64,000 bases of DNA from Roseiarcus sp963761435 (GCA_963761435.1 CAVXHJ010000019.1:26838-90837), one strand, 5' to 3'. Positions 44,423-52,308 are shown, numbered from the stretch's first letter. Notes: generated from the sequence alone by a model not told the origin. Numbers and translations are program-made.

Positions 44423-44703
44423 TCATGTTCTCCCCGTAGTACGCAAGCTGGGATCATCTGGCCTTCGATGGTTTCCTTGACATCAGCCAGCCGCACTGGA
44501 ATTTCGGCAATGCAACCTATATGCGCGGCGGTAGGCAAAGCGCTGCGACAGATGCGCAATGCCTCCTCGCGGGTGAACCGGCCCGCTCCCTCAAGGCCGG
44601 TGGCGTAGCCCCAGCGGCCAGCCTTCCACCAGCCAGCGTGTTCGTTTGACCACACCAGATATTCGGGCTCGATCGGCGCGTCGCCGAGCGTATGGTTGCT
44701 CAT
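44419..44703 (-). CDS. Hypothetical protein
   Basis: The protein has 94 residues. The start MSNHTLGDAPIEPEYLVWSN resembles the start of the 44153 product (LGDAPIE). Then come GRFTREEALRICRSALPTAA and ETIEGQMIPACVLRGEHE. The shared GDAPIE segment suggests domain shuffling among these small genes. Overlaps both neighbours. Confidence 0.55.
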   Translation of the reverse strand: MSNHTLGDAPIEPEYLVWSNEHAGWWKAGRWGYATGLEGAGRFTREEALRICRSALPTAAHIGCIAEIPVRLADVKETIEGQMIPACVLRGEHE

Positions 44704-44930
44704 AATAAACTCCTTTGCCTCGGGTCGCGTCTGGCCGCCGCGCGCTCGCGTTCTTCGCGCTCAAGGCAGGCGAGCCGGTCGACCGCCTCAGGGAAGGTCA
44801 ACCCCGCGCCTTTCATCAGGACCGTAATGGGATCGTCGACGAAGACGTGGCAGCGCCCGCAATAGCGGTAAACGATGTCGTGGGTGTTGGAGCTTTTGAA
44901 ACCGCAATAGGGACAGACGAAGGACGTCAT
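44700..44930 (-). CDS. Zinc-ribbon small protein
   Basis: The protein has 76 residues. MTSFVCPYCGFKSS and YRYCGRCHVFVDD form a two-pair zinc ribbon, followed by LTFPEAVDRLACLEREERER. Probably nucleic-acid or protein binding. Overlaps both neighbours. Confidence 0.6.
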   Translation of the reverse strand: MTSFVCPYCGFKSSNTHDIVYRYCGRCHVFVDDPITVLMKGAGLTFPEAVDRLACLEREERERAAARRDPRQRSLL

Positions 44931-45187
44931 TTCCCGCTCCCATGCCCTGCGGCGAGGGCGGCGTCTATGATGGCGCAAGTATCCGGCAATGAGGCAAGAC
45001 GGACGCGGAGAGTTTTCAGCGCCGCCACAAGCTTTGCGTTCTCGGGCGTCAGCCTCCCGATCTCGCGCATGACGACGATGAGATCGACCACGTCAATGGT
45101 GACGTTGTCAGCCGCGCGACCATCGATCATGACCTCAATGCGCTTCTTGGCGTCATCGGCGCGTGGCCAAGTCGGGCTGCGAGTCAC
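44927..45187 (-). CDS. Hypothetical protein
   Basis: The protein has 86 residues: KKRIEVMIDGRAADNVTIDV, then VDLIVVMREIGRLTPENAKL. No family was recognised. ATGA overlap with the zinc-ribbon gene downstream; a 52-base gap separates it from the gene at 45240. Confidence 0.5.
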   Translation of the reverse strand: MTRSPTWPRADDAKKRIEVMIDGRAADNVTIDVVDLIVVMREIGRLTPENAKLVAALKTLRVRLASLPDTCAIIDAALAAGHGSGK

Positions 45188-45239
45188 TTTGTCGCTGTCC
45201 CCGCTGCGGTAGGGCGGCTCGTGTCATCGAGAGTATTGA

Positions 45240-45464
45240 TCATGTGCCTGCAAGCTCCATCAGCTTGGCGACAAAGGCGTCGGCGGCCTCGCGCACGGCA
45301 TTGTCCAATTGCTCGAGCTTTCGGTCGGAGATGCTGTCATTGCCGTCATTCTTCCAATACTCGATCGTCGCGTGGTCATAGGCGCGGTAGAGCCGTCCCA
45401 GCTCGGTCGCTATGAAACGCTCGTAACGGGCGCGTTTTGCGCGCCAATCGTCAGCGTCGTTCAT
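45240..45464 (-). CDS. Hypothetical helical protein
   Basis: The protein has 74 residues: MNDADDWRAKRARYERFIAT, LYRAYDHATIEYWKNDGNDS, REAADAFVAKLMELAGT. No family. Its ATG overlaps the stop of the extended 45461-45745 gene (ATGA), which supports that extension. Confidence 0.5.
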   Translation of the reverse strand: MNDADDWRAKRARYERFIATELGRLYRAYDHATIEYWKNDGNDSISDRKLEQLDNAVREAADAFVAKLMELAGT

Positions 45465-45745
45465 ACCCAGCTCTCAATGATCTGCGGTTCGTCGCCGTCC
45501 TGGCGCGACAGCTTGATCAGGCCGCGCGCTCAGAAGGCCAGGCGGATGTCCTCGAGCTTGCCGGCCAGCGTATCGTCGGTCGCGATCGTCTGGCCGCGGC
45601 CGATCTCGAACCGCCGGGCGATGAAGCCATCGGGGTGGTCTTTCGGCCGATCGTAGACGGTCCAGATGGTGAGCGCGCCACGCTTGGCGGCGTCGGCGTT
45701 GGACATCAGGACTTGTTGGGCCTGATCGGGTTCGTCAGTCGACAC
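45461..45745 (-). CDS. Phage hypothetical protein with an in-frame TGA
   Basis: GTG 45745 (GAGGT upstream) gives VSTDEPDQAQQVLMSNADAA, then TIWTVYDRPKDHPDGFIARR and TDDTLAGKLEDIRLAF. A TGA follows at 45530-45532. The same frame continues ARGLIKLSRQDGEPQIIESW-V to TGA 45461-45463, the usual end of this small phage family (IVE-x-W). So either the TGA is a sequence error or mutation, or it is read through. Confidence 0.55.
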
Positions 45746-46160
45746 GGGACACCTCGAATGAGCCATCGGGCTGAAACACGGCAAGATAAGAGTGGTGGTA
45801 AAACACCAATTTTTCGTCGCGCAACTTAGCCATCGCGAGCGGACGCAGCGGCGGATCGCCAGGGTACTTAAGGGAGTAGTTCGGGCCGAGCTTGAAGCCG
45901 GGCAGAGGGTCCCATCCGCCGCCATGGGCGTAGGTTTCGTCGAGCTGCTTGGCGGCCGGGCGCGGGTCCCGATCGCTGATGAGCTCGGGCAAGAAGCCAA
46001 GATCGACGCCGGGATCGAGCTTGTTCCAGATCATCATGGCGTCGACCTTTTGCTCATGGCGGGGCCAAATCAGGAACGCGCGGCCAGGCGCGGCAAATGT
46101 GGCGGGACCGAGATGGCAGGCTCTTGTCCACCGAGGTAAATTCATCGCTCCATCGGTCAC
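45735..46160 (-). CDS. Hypothetical protein
   Basis: The protein has 141 residues: MTDGAMNLPRWTRACHLGPA, MMIWNKLDPGVDLGFLPELI, LRDEKLVFYHHSYLAVFQPD. Internal starts exist (M at about residue 42). No family. Overlaps both neighbours. Confidence 0.5.
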   Translation of the reverse strand: MTDGAMNLPRWTRACHLGPATFAAPGRAFLIWPRHEQKVDAMMIWNKLDPGVDLGFLPELISDRDPRPAAKQLDETYAHGGGWDPLPGFKLGPNYSLKYPGDPPLRPLAMAKLRDEKLVFYHHSYLAVFQPDGSFEVSRVD

Positions 46161-46391
46161 GGGTCGCTCTCCTCCTCATCGCGGTCATCGAACGACTCCA
46201 TGCCGAACCATCGGCGCTGACAAGCATCGCAGAACTGCGCCGCATAGCCTGCCTTGCTCCACATTATCAGCGGCACGTCATCCTCAGCCGATTGAAGCCG
46301 AGCAGTAGGAGCATAGGACCGAGCGCAGCGCGTCCGGCCGGCCCCAGGTGACTTTGGCCCAATCGAAGCCTTCTTTCGGCTCAACATTCAT
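46157..46391 (-). CDS. Zinc-ribbon protein (one frameshift)
   Basis: ATG 46391 gives MNVEPKEGFDWAKVTWGRPD, then SVLCSYCSA. A shift near 46300 continues RLQSAEDDVPLIMWSKAGYA, AQFCDACQRRWFGMESFDDR and the stop at 46157. The two Cys pairs come together only across the frame change, which argues for an indel. Confidence 0.5.
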
Positions 46392-46648
46392 CCTCTTCCC
46401 TCCCGCGCTCTGACTTCCGGCGTCGGGGCCATCCGCGCCACTTCGTCGATGCTGAGCGGCTTGCGCCAATGAACAGCAACCGAGGGCATGCCCAGGCTCT
46501 CCGCGACCTCGCGCGCATCATCCATAAACCAAGGCTCGTCAGTCCCTGCGCCCCGCATTACCTTGTCTCGGATCGCCTCTGCTTTCCGCCACTTCGTTGG
46601 GCTCCAACTGCGCACCGGGACGGGCCGCCCATGTTCATGCCAGCTCAA
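46388..46648 (-). CDS. Hypothetical protein
   Basis: The protein has 86 residues: MSWHEHGRPVPVRSWSPTKW, GTDEPWFMDDAREVAESLGM, KPLSIDEVARMAPTPEVRAR. No family. ATGA overlap with the gene downstream. Confidence 0.45.
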   Translation of the reverse strand: MSWHEHGRPVPVRSWSPTKWRKAEAIRDKVMRGAGTDEPWFMDDAREVAESLGMPSVAVHWRKPLSIDEVARMAPTPEVRAREGRG

Positions 46649-46687
46649 CGAGAGCTGCCATAAGGGCCGCCCGCCGCTGTAGCGGGT

Positions 46688-46819
46688 TCACTCAAGTCCG
46701 ATGTTGCAGGTTAGCCCGACCGAGATCGCCCGTTCCGCCCACCAGAAAAAACGCCCGTCGATCTGCCGTTCCGGATCGAACGCCGGATGCGCCAGCGCCG
46801 TCTCGATCTGCCGCTTCAT
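46688..46819 (-). CDS. 43-residue hypothetical protein
   Basis: MKRQIETALAHPAFDPERQI, then DGRFFWWAERAISVGLTCNI, ending GLE. ATG 46819 overlaps the stop of the upstream gene (ATGA). Small but with normal composition. Confidence 0.45.
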   Translation of the reverse strand: MKRQIETALAHPAFDPERQIDGRFFWWAERAISVGLTCNIGLE

Positions 46820-47013
46820 TCCCTCGCCTCCGCTAGTAAATGCATCGCCGCCAGCTTCTCACGATCGCGGACCCACAGCCACATTGGCGGGGCGACCGGA
46901 CCGATGAAGGCTGGGTGCGGGCGCCATAGCGCCTCGAGATCCTCGGCAGTCCACGCCCGCGGCGGCGGTCGCCTGGCGATGCGGGGCGGGAGCTCAGGAA
47001 GGGCGACGGTCAT
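46816..47013 (-). CDS. Hypothetical protein, first gene of the leftward block
   Basis: The protein has 65 residues: MTVALPELPPRIARRPPPRA, WTAEDLEALWRPHPAFIGPV, EKLAAMHLLAEARE. No family. It begins just left of attP; AGGAGG lies upstream of the start region (47031). Confidence 0.45.
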   Translation of the reverse strand: MTVALPELPPRIARRPPPRAWTAEDLEALWRPHPAFIGPVAPPMWLWVRDREKLAAMHLLAEARE

Positions 47014-47053
47014 AGCGCGCCAAAATGAACGTAGGAGGAACGAGAAGGACTAG

Positions 47054-47076
47054 TGTGCCCACTCAGTGTGGCCACT
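47054..47076. other. Integrase arm-site pair, left (attP P arm)
   Basis: TGTGCCCACT-CAG-TGTGGCCACT: two direct 10-bp repeats separated by CAG. The same pair occurs at 47299-47320 on the other side of the tRNA core. Confidence 0.65.
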
Positions 47077-47190
47077 CGGGGGGATTTTCGGGCCTTTATG
47101 GGCGCTTTATTGCCCTTTTGTTCTAATTTGGCGTTACGCTTCCGTTCGCGCCGCAGCGCCAAATTTCCTTTATTTTCAAATGAGTTAAGA

Positions 47191-47247
47191 TGGTCGGAGT
47201 GGCGGGATTCGAACCCACGACCCCTAGTCCCCCAGATTAGCGCGCTA
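47191..47247 (-). other. attP core: 3' half of tRNA-Pro (GGG)
   Basis: On the minus strand the sequence runs from an anticodon stem-loop (loop CTGGGGG, anticodon GGG) through a normal T arm (GGTTCGAATCC) to CACTCCG-ACCA. The 5' acceptor strand that should pair (CGGAGTG) is absent and the D-loop lacks its usual GG. It is therefore a tRNA fragment used as an integration core, not a working tRNA. The integrase gene lies 26 bases away. Confidence 0.8.
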
Positions 47248-47272
47248 AGGACGTTTTGCGCTATCATGTCAA

Positions 47273-48376
47273 TTAGTTATCCCTTTGCTGATCGTAACTG
47301 TGCCACTCAGTGTGCCCACTTTGTATGCGTCCGAGCGCCTCAGCGACCTCTGAATCGAGCACATGCGCGTAGCGCGACGTCGTCTTCAGATCAGCGTGGT
47401 TGAGAGCGCGCTGTACGAGTTTAAGATTGCCGGTCTCGCGTAGGAGCTTCGTCCCGAAATTGTGCCGGAAGTCATGGAACCGGAAGCCGGACACCCCTGC
47501 CCTAGCCCTCAGACGCCGCCAGGCGGTCTTTACGCCTTCACGAGTGATTGGATAGCGCTCACCCTCGATACGACCGTAACGGGCCCGTGCGGCCACATAG
47601 GTGAAGGCGAATTCGGCGTGGTCGCCGCGCAACGGCCAAAGGATTTCGCGCACTGCGGGCGTGATCGGCGTCGTTACTCGCTTGCCCCCCTTCCCTATCT
47701 TGACGATCTGCCGGAGATTCCAATCAACCTCGCTCCACTTGAGCAGGCACTCGTTGAGCCTAAGCCCGGTCGCCTTGGCGAAGGCGAAGAACGGCGCATA
47801 GTCGTCGCGGGTTGCAGCCGCAAGGCGCTCACCCTCGTCGCCGACGAGCTCGCGCACGCGCTCAATCGGCTCGCGTAGCCAATGGTCCTTCCAACGCGGT
47901 TCGCGCGGGAAGGACACGCCCCATGTCTTGGCGCGAGTAAACAGCTTTTTGAGCTGTTCGGTCGTATCATTGACCGTGAATGGCGACAGTAGCGCATTCT
48001 TCTTGCCGCCGCGCGCGACGTGCTGGATTCGTCGCCAAGCGACTAGCTTGGTGACAGCGTCTCCATCGATCTCAGTGATCAGCATGTCGCGGCCGAAGAA
48101 CTTGATGAGGCGATCAAGCTGTGTCTGCGTAGTGGCGGCAGCGACATGATGCTGGCCAACCTCCATCATGTAGCGGGCGGCAATGTCGCTGAACCGGAGT
48201 GAGCCCATAATTGCCTCCTCCTGGCCTGCGAGATCCTCAATCCGCTGGCGCTCAGCGCGCTCTATTGCTTCGGCGGCTTTCTTGGTGGTCTCCCCTGTCG
48301 ATTTGCGAATTCGACAACCTCGAACTTGGAACTTGTACCACCAAAATGGCGACCCCGGCCTTTGATAGACTGCCAT
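47273..48376 (-). CDS. int: Tyrosine-recombinase integrase
   Basis: The protein has 367 residues. The N-terminus (MAVYQRPGSPFWWYKFQVRG) is an arm-binding fold; a SAM-like core-binding domain covers about 60-150. Catalytic residues are visible: R206 (ATGLRLNECLLKW), H301 and R304 (HDFRH), H327 (LNHADLKTT) and nucleophile Y336 (SRYAHV). It recombines attP with a host tRNA-Pro gene. Its 3' end contains the right arm sites, so transcription and attP function overlap. Confidence 0.9.
   Translation of the reverse strand: MAVYQRPGSPFWWYKFQVRGCRIRKSTGETTKKAAEAIERAERQRIEDLAGQEEAIMGSLRFSDIAARYMMEVGQHHVAAATTQTQLDRLIKFFGRDMLITEIDGDAVTKLVAWRRIQHVARGGKKNALLSPFTVNDTTEQLKKLFTRAKTWGVSFPREPRWKDHWLREPIERVRELVGDEGERLAAATRDDYAPFFAFAKATGLRLNECLLKWSEVDWNLRQIVKIGKGGKRVTTPITPAVREILWPLRGDHAEFAFTYVAARARYGRIEGERYPITREGVKTAWRRLRARAGVSGFRFHDFRHNFGTKLLRETGNLKLVQRALNHADLKTTSRYAHVLDSEVAEALGRIQSGHTEWHSYDQQRDN
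47299..47320. other. Integrase arm-site pair, right (attP P' arm)
   Basis: TGTGCCACT-CAG-TGTGCCCACT, matching the left arm pair with one base missing. It lies inside the last codons of the integrase gene. Confidence 0.65.
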
Positions 48377-48591
48377 GATTCAACCTTCTTTCGTGTTCGT
48401 GCAGCGATGAAATCGTCTAGATCGTCTGGGGTAAACATCCTGTGCGGACGCCGCATTCCGTGACCAGTCAATACATATCGAACGGTGCCCACAGCGACAT
48501 GCTTGAGCAAGGTCTTTGGCGAGACGCGCAAACGCGCCGCCGCTTCCCTTGTGGTGAGAAGAATCGGGCTAGTTGGCTGTCCGTCTGCCAT
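48262..48591 (-). CDS. Excisionase-like HTH protein
   Basis: The protein has 109 residues. LLTTREAAARLRVSPKTLLK, then GMRRPHRMFTPDDLDDFIAA, is a HTH_17/MerR-like DNA-binding domain. The tail GRHFGGTSSKFEVVEFANRQ is also a family feature, which supports reading the full frame although it overlaps the integrase by 115 bases. Likely directs excision and controls int. Confidence 0.75.
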   Translation of the reverse strand: MADGQPTSPILLTTREAAARLRVSPKTLLKHVAVGTVRYVLTGHGMRRPHRMFTPDDLDDFIAARTRKKVESWQSIKGRGRHFGGTSSKFEVVEFANRQGRPPRKPPKQ

Positions 48592-48613
48592 TTTATTACC
48601 AACTCCATTGGAA

Positions 48614-48628
48614 TAGCCACTAAGGCTA
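48614..48628. promoter_or_regulatory. Degenerate TAGCC inverted repeat, copy 6
   Basis: TAGCC-ACTAA-GGCTA, a diverged form of the TAGCCAT element, 23 bases upstream of the excisionase start. Confidence 0.4.
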
Positions 48629-48714
48629 CTTGCCTTTTCAGGCCAATTCCCCTGCCTTTTGAGGCCTTGGGCCTAGTCCTTAGCCGGCACGACTGCCGCG
48701 CCGATCAGCGACGT

Positions 48715-48954
48715 TCATGCGCCTTGTGCTTCCTTCTTGATCGGGACGATGAGTTTGGCGGCCTGCGACGCGCACCCTGCGAGGACTTCGGCACATTCGC
48801 GGTGACGCCTTGCCCCCACGTCGTCGTCTGCATCCTCGCATTTCTCGGCCCGCTCTAGGTGGGACTCGCGGGCGAACTTCCATGCCCAGATGGCCTCACG
48901 CAGCTTCTTGACGGAAACATACTCAATGGGCTTGGGCTCATCGGGCTGGATCAC
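48715..48954 (-). CDS. Hypothetical helical protein
   Basis: GTG 48954 follows AAGGAG. 79 residues: VIQPDEPKPIEYVSVKKLRE, AIWAWKFARESHLERAEKCE, then AECAGCASQ-like Cys (VLAGCASQAAKLIVPIKKEA). No family was recognised. Confidence 0.55.
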   Translation of the reverse strand: MIQPDEPKPIEYVSVKKLREAIWAWKFARESHLERAEKCEDADDDVGARRHRECAEVLAGCASQAAKLIVPIKKEAQGA

Positions 48955-49115
48955 GTTCGCTTCTCCTTGGTCTCGACCGGAACGATGAGGTCGGCGCGCG
49001 CGCCGCATTGCGGGCACGCCGGCCATACGCTGGTTGCGCTCCGCTTGCCGCGCCAGCCGCACCGCGCGCACACCACGGCGACCTTTCTCTCAGTTTGCGA
49101 GCGTGGCCGCTTCAT
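48951..49115 (-). CDS. Zinc-ribbon small protein
   Basis: The protein has 54 residues: MKRPRSQTERKVAVVCARCG, WRGKRSATSVWPACPQCGAR, then ADLIVPVETKEKRT. Two CxxC pairs. The stop overlaps the next start and the ATG overlaps the methyltransferase stop. Confidence 0.6.
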   Translation of the reverse strand: MKRPRSQTERKVAVVCARCGWRGKRSATSVWPACPQCGARADLIVPVETKEKRT

Positions 49116-50012
49116 TGCGCATCCTCTGTCTCGAATAGCGGTTCTGGCTCTGGCTTGACGATCGAGCCGATAGGCCCGAATTCACGCTTGAACGCATCGG
49201 TGTCATCGCCGAAATAAAAAAAGGCCTGACCCTGCGTCGGGCTCGCTAGCGCGCCGCCGGGATCGCGGAACCGAATCCGCCCTTGGGTGAAACAAACGCT
49301 GTCAGCGACGCACATGGTGTCGTGAAACCAGGCCGCGTCGGTGTAGTTGTGGGTGAGCGCGATGCAGGCGCTTATCCGCCGCTCATCCCACTCCTGCAAA
49401 AGCTTCCTGATGAACCTGTTGATCAGCGGTGGCGAGTACGGCGGATTCAACCAGACCCGGCCTCGCCAAACCTGGCGCAGTCCGTTCCGCTCCTTGTCGA
49501 AATACTCCTGAGCGTTCACCGTCTTTTGGGCGAGTTCGCTCGAGGCCGGGTCGACGTCGATACCGCCGAGCACGGCGCGCGCGCGATCGATCCATTCCCG
49601 CGGAGTGTACCATTCATTATTTTGCCGACGCCCTAGCGTGCCGCGCGACGATTGGGTTGGTCGATGGAATTGGCCGCTGATCAGCTGCCGGATCTCGGCG
49701 GCCCTGCCGAGGTCTTCCGGCGAGGCGTGCGGGTCGGTGGCGATGTCCTCGAGCATATTGGCCAGTCGCCAATGCGAAGCCACCCATTCAGCGCCCGAAA
49801 TCAGGGAGCGGGCGCCGCGCTCGCCGAACCCGAGCACACCAGAGTTGGCTTGGGACCACGCCAGCCATTCGCCGTGGCCGAGCGCTTCCTTTTTCTTGAG
49901 CAGCCGATTGCCGACTTCCACTAGGTAGAAGATCCGATCGTCGCGCGACCTTTGAGCCTTCTGGTGGAGGAGGCCGATCGCGACCGCGTCGGGATCGATT
50001 GTTGTCCAGCAT
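49112..50012 (-). CDS. DNA N6-adenine methyltransferase (phage Dam type), frameshift near start
   Basis: A DUF3102-like N-terminal part is visible: AVAIGLLHQKAQRSRDDRIF, then VGNRLLKKKEALGHGEWLAW. It needs a one-base shift near 49998 to reach ATG 50012. The methyltransferase domain has NNEWYTPREWIDRARAVLGG, DVDPASSELAQKTVNAQEYF, WRGRVWLNPPYSPPLINRFI (motif IV NPPY) and CFTQGRIRFRDPGG. It modifies phage DNA, perhaps against host restriction. A second enzyme of the same family lies at 58557. Confidence 0.85.
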
Positions 50013-50015
50013 GGC

Positions 50016-50900
50016 CTAGGCTCCGCCCCGCTGGTCGTCCAATTTGGCGAGATCGAGTTTACCGAGTTTGCCGGGATTTTTGTTGACGGCCTCGACGATG
50101 ACCCGGGCGATATAACCGGGCCGTTCGTCTGGGTGGATGCGCGGGGCCTTGCCGCCGACCCTGACGTGACGCCGCACGGCGAGATCCCAGAGGTCGTCCG
50201 GCGAGTAGCGCTTCAGAATTCGCCGCACCGGCTCGTCCATGGCTTTGGGCGAATATCGGTGATAGACGAACGCGACGCCGAGCACCATGTAGCCGGGGAT
50301 CCTAAACCTGTCCCTCCAAGCATCCCTGATCGAATAGAGCGCCTTTTGCAGCGCCGCGCCGTCGTCGTCGAGATTAAAGGCTCTCAAATAATAGCCGACG
50401 CCCTGCAGCTTGGGGATAGTGAAGCCGCATTGCTCGATGAGCTTTTTGAATCCGCGATCGACGCCGGCGACGCCCAAAGCGTGCAACTTGTTCCCCAGCG
50501 GGATGAGAGTCTTGGAGCGCTTGTCAGCGAACCACGAGAACAGGAACGACTCTTGTTTCTGCCCCTCGCTCTGAAAGACTAGGCAGGGCACGATCCGCTG
50601 ACTCTCGCCCCGGCGGAGGATGCCCATCACGCGCGTCGCCCCGTCGACAACCCAGTAGGTGCCGTCGGAACGCAGCCCAACCAGCAGAACGCCGAGGAGC
50701 GCCATGGAGAAATGGAGGTAAATCTGAATGATCATGCCGTCACGCGGCCGCTCATTGTAGGTCGTGTCGATATTGAGTGAGGCGACCGATAGATTGATGA
50801 TCGGCAGCGTTTGAGTGAGGAATGACTTCAGCAGTTTATCTTCTTCCGCTGAAAACAGCGGCTTATGCGATTTGTCCCTTCCGTTCGGTTTTTTCGCCAT
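50016..50900 (-). CDS. ParB/Srx-like domain protein
   Basis: The protein has 294 residues. IYLHFSMALLGVLLVGLRSD, then GTYWVVDGATRVMGILRRGE, is a ParB-type nucleotide-binding loop (VDG-x-TR), followed by IVPCLVFQSEGQKQESFLFS. The rest is helical (RRILKRYSPDDLWDLAVRRH). Similar phage proteins are of unknown role, often near replication genes. A second ParB-like gene is at 52305. Confidence 0.6.
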   Translation of the reverse strand: MAKKPNGRDKSHKPLFSAEEDKLLKSFLTQTLPIINLSVASLNIDTTYNERPRDGMIIQIYLHFSMALLGVLLVGLRSDGTYWVVDGATRVMGILRRGESQRIVPCLVFQSEGQKQESFLFSWFADKRSKTLIPLGNKLHALGVAGVDRGFKKLIEQCGFTIPKLQGVGYYLRAFNLDDDGAALQKALYSIRDAWRDRFRIPGYMVLGVAFVYHRYSPKAMDEPVRRILKRYSPDDLWDLAVRRHVRVGGKAPRIHPDERPGYIARVIVEAVNKNPGKLGKLDLAKLDDQRGGA

Positions 50901-50919
50901 CTTTTCCTCTCCGGCGGCT

Positions 50920-51354
50920 TTACTTTGTTCCGCTCCCTGCAGGCACGAAACCGCGGCGAAGCAACGCAGGCATGCCTACGGCAACCCTGAGCGGCTTCTT
51001 CTCTGGCTTCTTCGGCCGCGCAACCTCTACCTTGCCGGGACGCTCGAGGCCGAGCGCCCGAGCTTCGCGCCGCTTCGCTTGGCCAATGTCGCCAACGTCG
51101 CGGGCCGTCTTTTCCTTGTGACATACGGCAGCGCATAGAAGCTGCCCGTCGGCTAGTTTGAGCTTGCGCTTCTTGTCTACGCGCGGCCGGATGCCTTCCG
51201 AGACGATATGGTCGATCTCATAGTCCTTGCGCTTCTGGCACCAAGCGCCGCATTTCTCGCAGCGGATCCGTCCCGCCTTATCGGTGGCGCGCCTGACGAT
51301 CGCCACCTGATCAGCGACTGAAAATTCGCGTCGGATCGCTCGGCCGGAGGTCAT
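50920..51354 (-). CDS. HNH endonuclease
   Basis: The protein has 144 residues. RCEKCGAWCQKRKDYEIDHI, then DGQLLCAAVCHKEKTARDVG: CxxC, DH and a late C/H complete an HNH zinc-type fold. The basic C-terminus is typical. It could be a DNA-processing nuclease or a free mobile element. Confidence 0.8.
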   Translation of the reverse strand: MTSGRAIRREFSVADQVAIVRRATDKAGRIRCEKCGAWCQKRKDYEIDHIVSEGIRPRVDKKRKLKLADGQLLCAAVCHKEKTARDVGDIGQAKRREARALGLERPGKVEVARPKKPEKKPLRVAVGMPALLRRGFVPAGSGTK

Positions 51355-51860
51355 GCCGCCTCCTCACCCGGAACGTCCTTCGGCTGGACGCCGACGAGGC
51401 CGGCGCAAAAGTCCATCACGGCGTCGGCAGAGCGGCGAAACTCGTCATGGCCCATCGCGCGGCGCGATTGCGAGTGCGCCGTCCACTCAGTGACGACAGT
51501 TCTGGCGACGCTGACGATCGCATACCCGTCATGCGGCCTGATGAAAGCTGCGATGCGGTCCGCCTCAGCGCGGCTCCGGCAGACGAGGGTACGGCTGTCG
51601 CAAAAGCCAGCCTTGATCAGCGCGAACTTCCGCATATGATCGACGCTAGGGAAGCGCAGCGCCTGGTCGTCGGGCAGGCTCTTCCAGATCTCCCGCAGAC
51701 TGGCGAAATAGGCGCGCTCAAAACCGACGTTGCGCGGCTGCTCTATGGTCACGATGTAGCGTTCGCCGATGATGAACTGGGCGTCGGCTGTTTTCCGATA
51801 GCGGGGAAGAGGTTCGAATGCCTCGCCGGTCCATTCTGCAATGAGCGGGGCATCAGTCAT
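51351..51860 (-). CDS. DUF1367-like phage protein
   Basis: The protein has 169 residues. FIIGERYIVTIEQPRNVGFE and RAYFASLREIWKSLPDDQAL, then FPSVDHMRKFALIKAGFCDS. The rest includes RSADAVMDFCAGLVGVQPKD. This matches DUF1367, found in the recombination or nin-like regions of lambdoid and other phages. Function unknown. Confidence 0.75.
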   Translation of the reverse strand: MTDAPLIAEWTGEAFEPLPRYRKTADAQFIIGERYIVTIEQPRNVGFERAYFASLREIWKSLPDDQALRFPSVDHMRKFALIKAGFCDSRTLVCRSRAEADRIAAFIRPHDGYAIVSVARTVVTEWTAHSQSRRAMGHDEFRRSADAVMDFCAGLVGVQPKDVPGEEAA

Positions 51861-52105
51861 TGCCGACCCGCCGCTTCAGGAGGAAACGTTATGCCAAGAC
51901 CGCGCTTCCACTCGAAGCAGCAATAGTCGTCGCCATCGGTGATGATGACGCGCTCGACAACCCCGAGTTTGGTCGCGACGTTGTCGGTGTAGTGACGCGC
52001 GGCCTTGACCGCCTCTTCAGGGCCGACGCCGCGGCGTACGTATTCGCAGGTGCCGTCCACGAAGAATTGGCAAACGGAGAACATCTTGAGGTCGGCAGTG
52101 GTCAT
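51857..52105 (-). CDS. Hypothetical protein
   Basis: The protein has 82 residues: MTTADLKMFSVCQFFVDGTC, EYVRRGVGPEEAVKAARHYT, VIITDGDDYCCFEWKRGLGI. No family. Overlaps both neighbours by ATGA. Confidence 0.55.
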   Translation of the reverse strand: MTTADLKMFSVCQFFVDGTCEYVRRGVGPEEAVKAARHYTDNVATKLGVVERVIITDGDDYCCFEWKRGLGITFPPEAAGRQ

Positions 52106-52308
52106 CGCAGCAGCCCCTTGGCAATGTCGGCGATGAGGAGGAGAGCGGCGGGCTCCATACCATGCTTGCAGTGACGGGCGATCTCCTCGATCTCGGCCAG
52201 GCCTTTGACGAGGTGTTCCATATTGCCATCGACGGTCGCGAGCGCGTTGGAGATTGCGTCGAGCTTGGCGACGAGGTGTTGGATGTCGACGCCGGCGGCG
52301 GTGGTCAT
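52102..52308 (-). CDS. Hypothetical helical protein
   Basis: The protein has 68 residues from ATG 52308: MTTAAGVDIQHLVAKLDAIS, NMEHLVKGLAEIEEIARHCK, ALLLIADIAKGLLR. It resembles in plan the small helical proteins at 54459 and 56313. No family. Confidence 0.5.
   Translation of the reverse strand: MTTAAGVDIQHLVAKLDAISNALATVDGNMEHLVKGLAEIEEIARHCKHGMEPAALLLIADIAKGLLR

Noticed and set aside
47010..47267. Minus-strand open frame across the tRNA fragment
   Set aside because: It runs through the attP core and arm sites and shows no coding signature.
47191..47280. A complete tRNA-Pro gene
   Set aside because: The 5' acceptor half does not pair with the 3' half and the D-loop is abnormal; only the 3' half is tRNA-like, fitting an attachment core.
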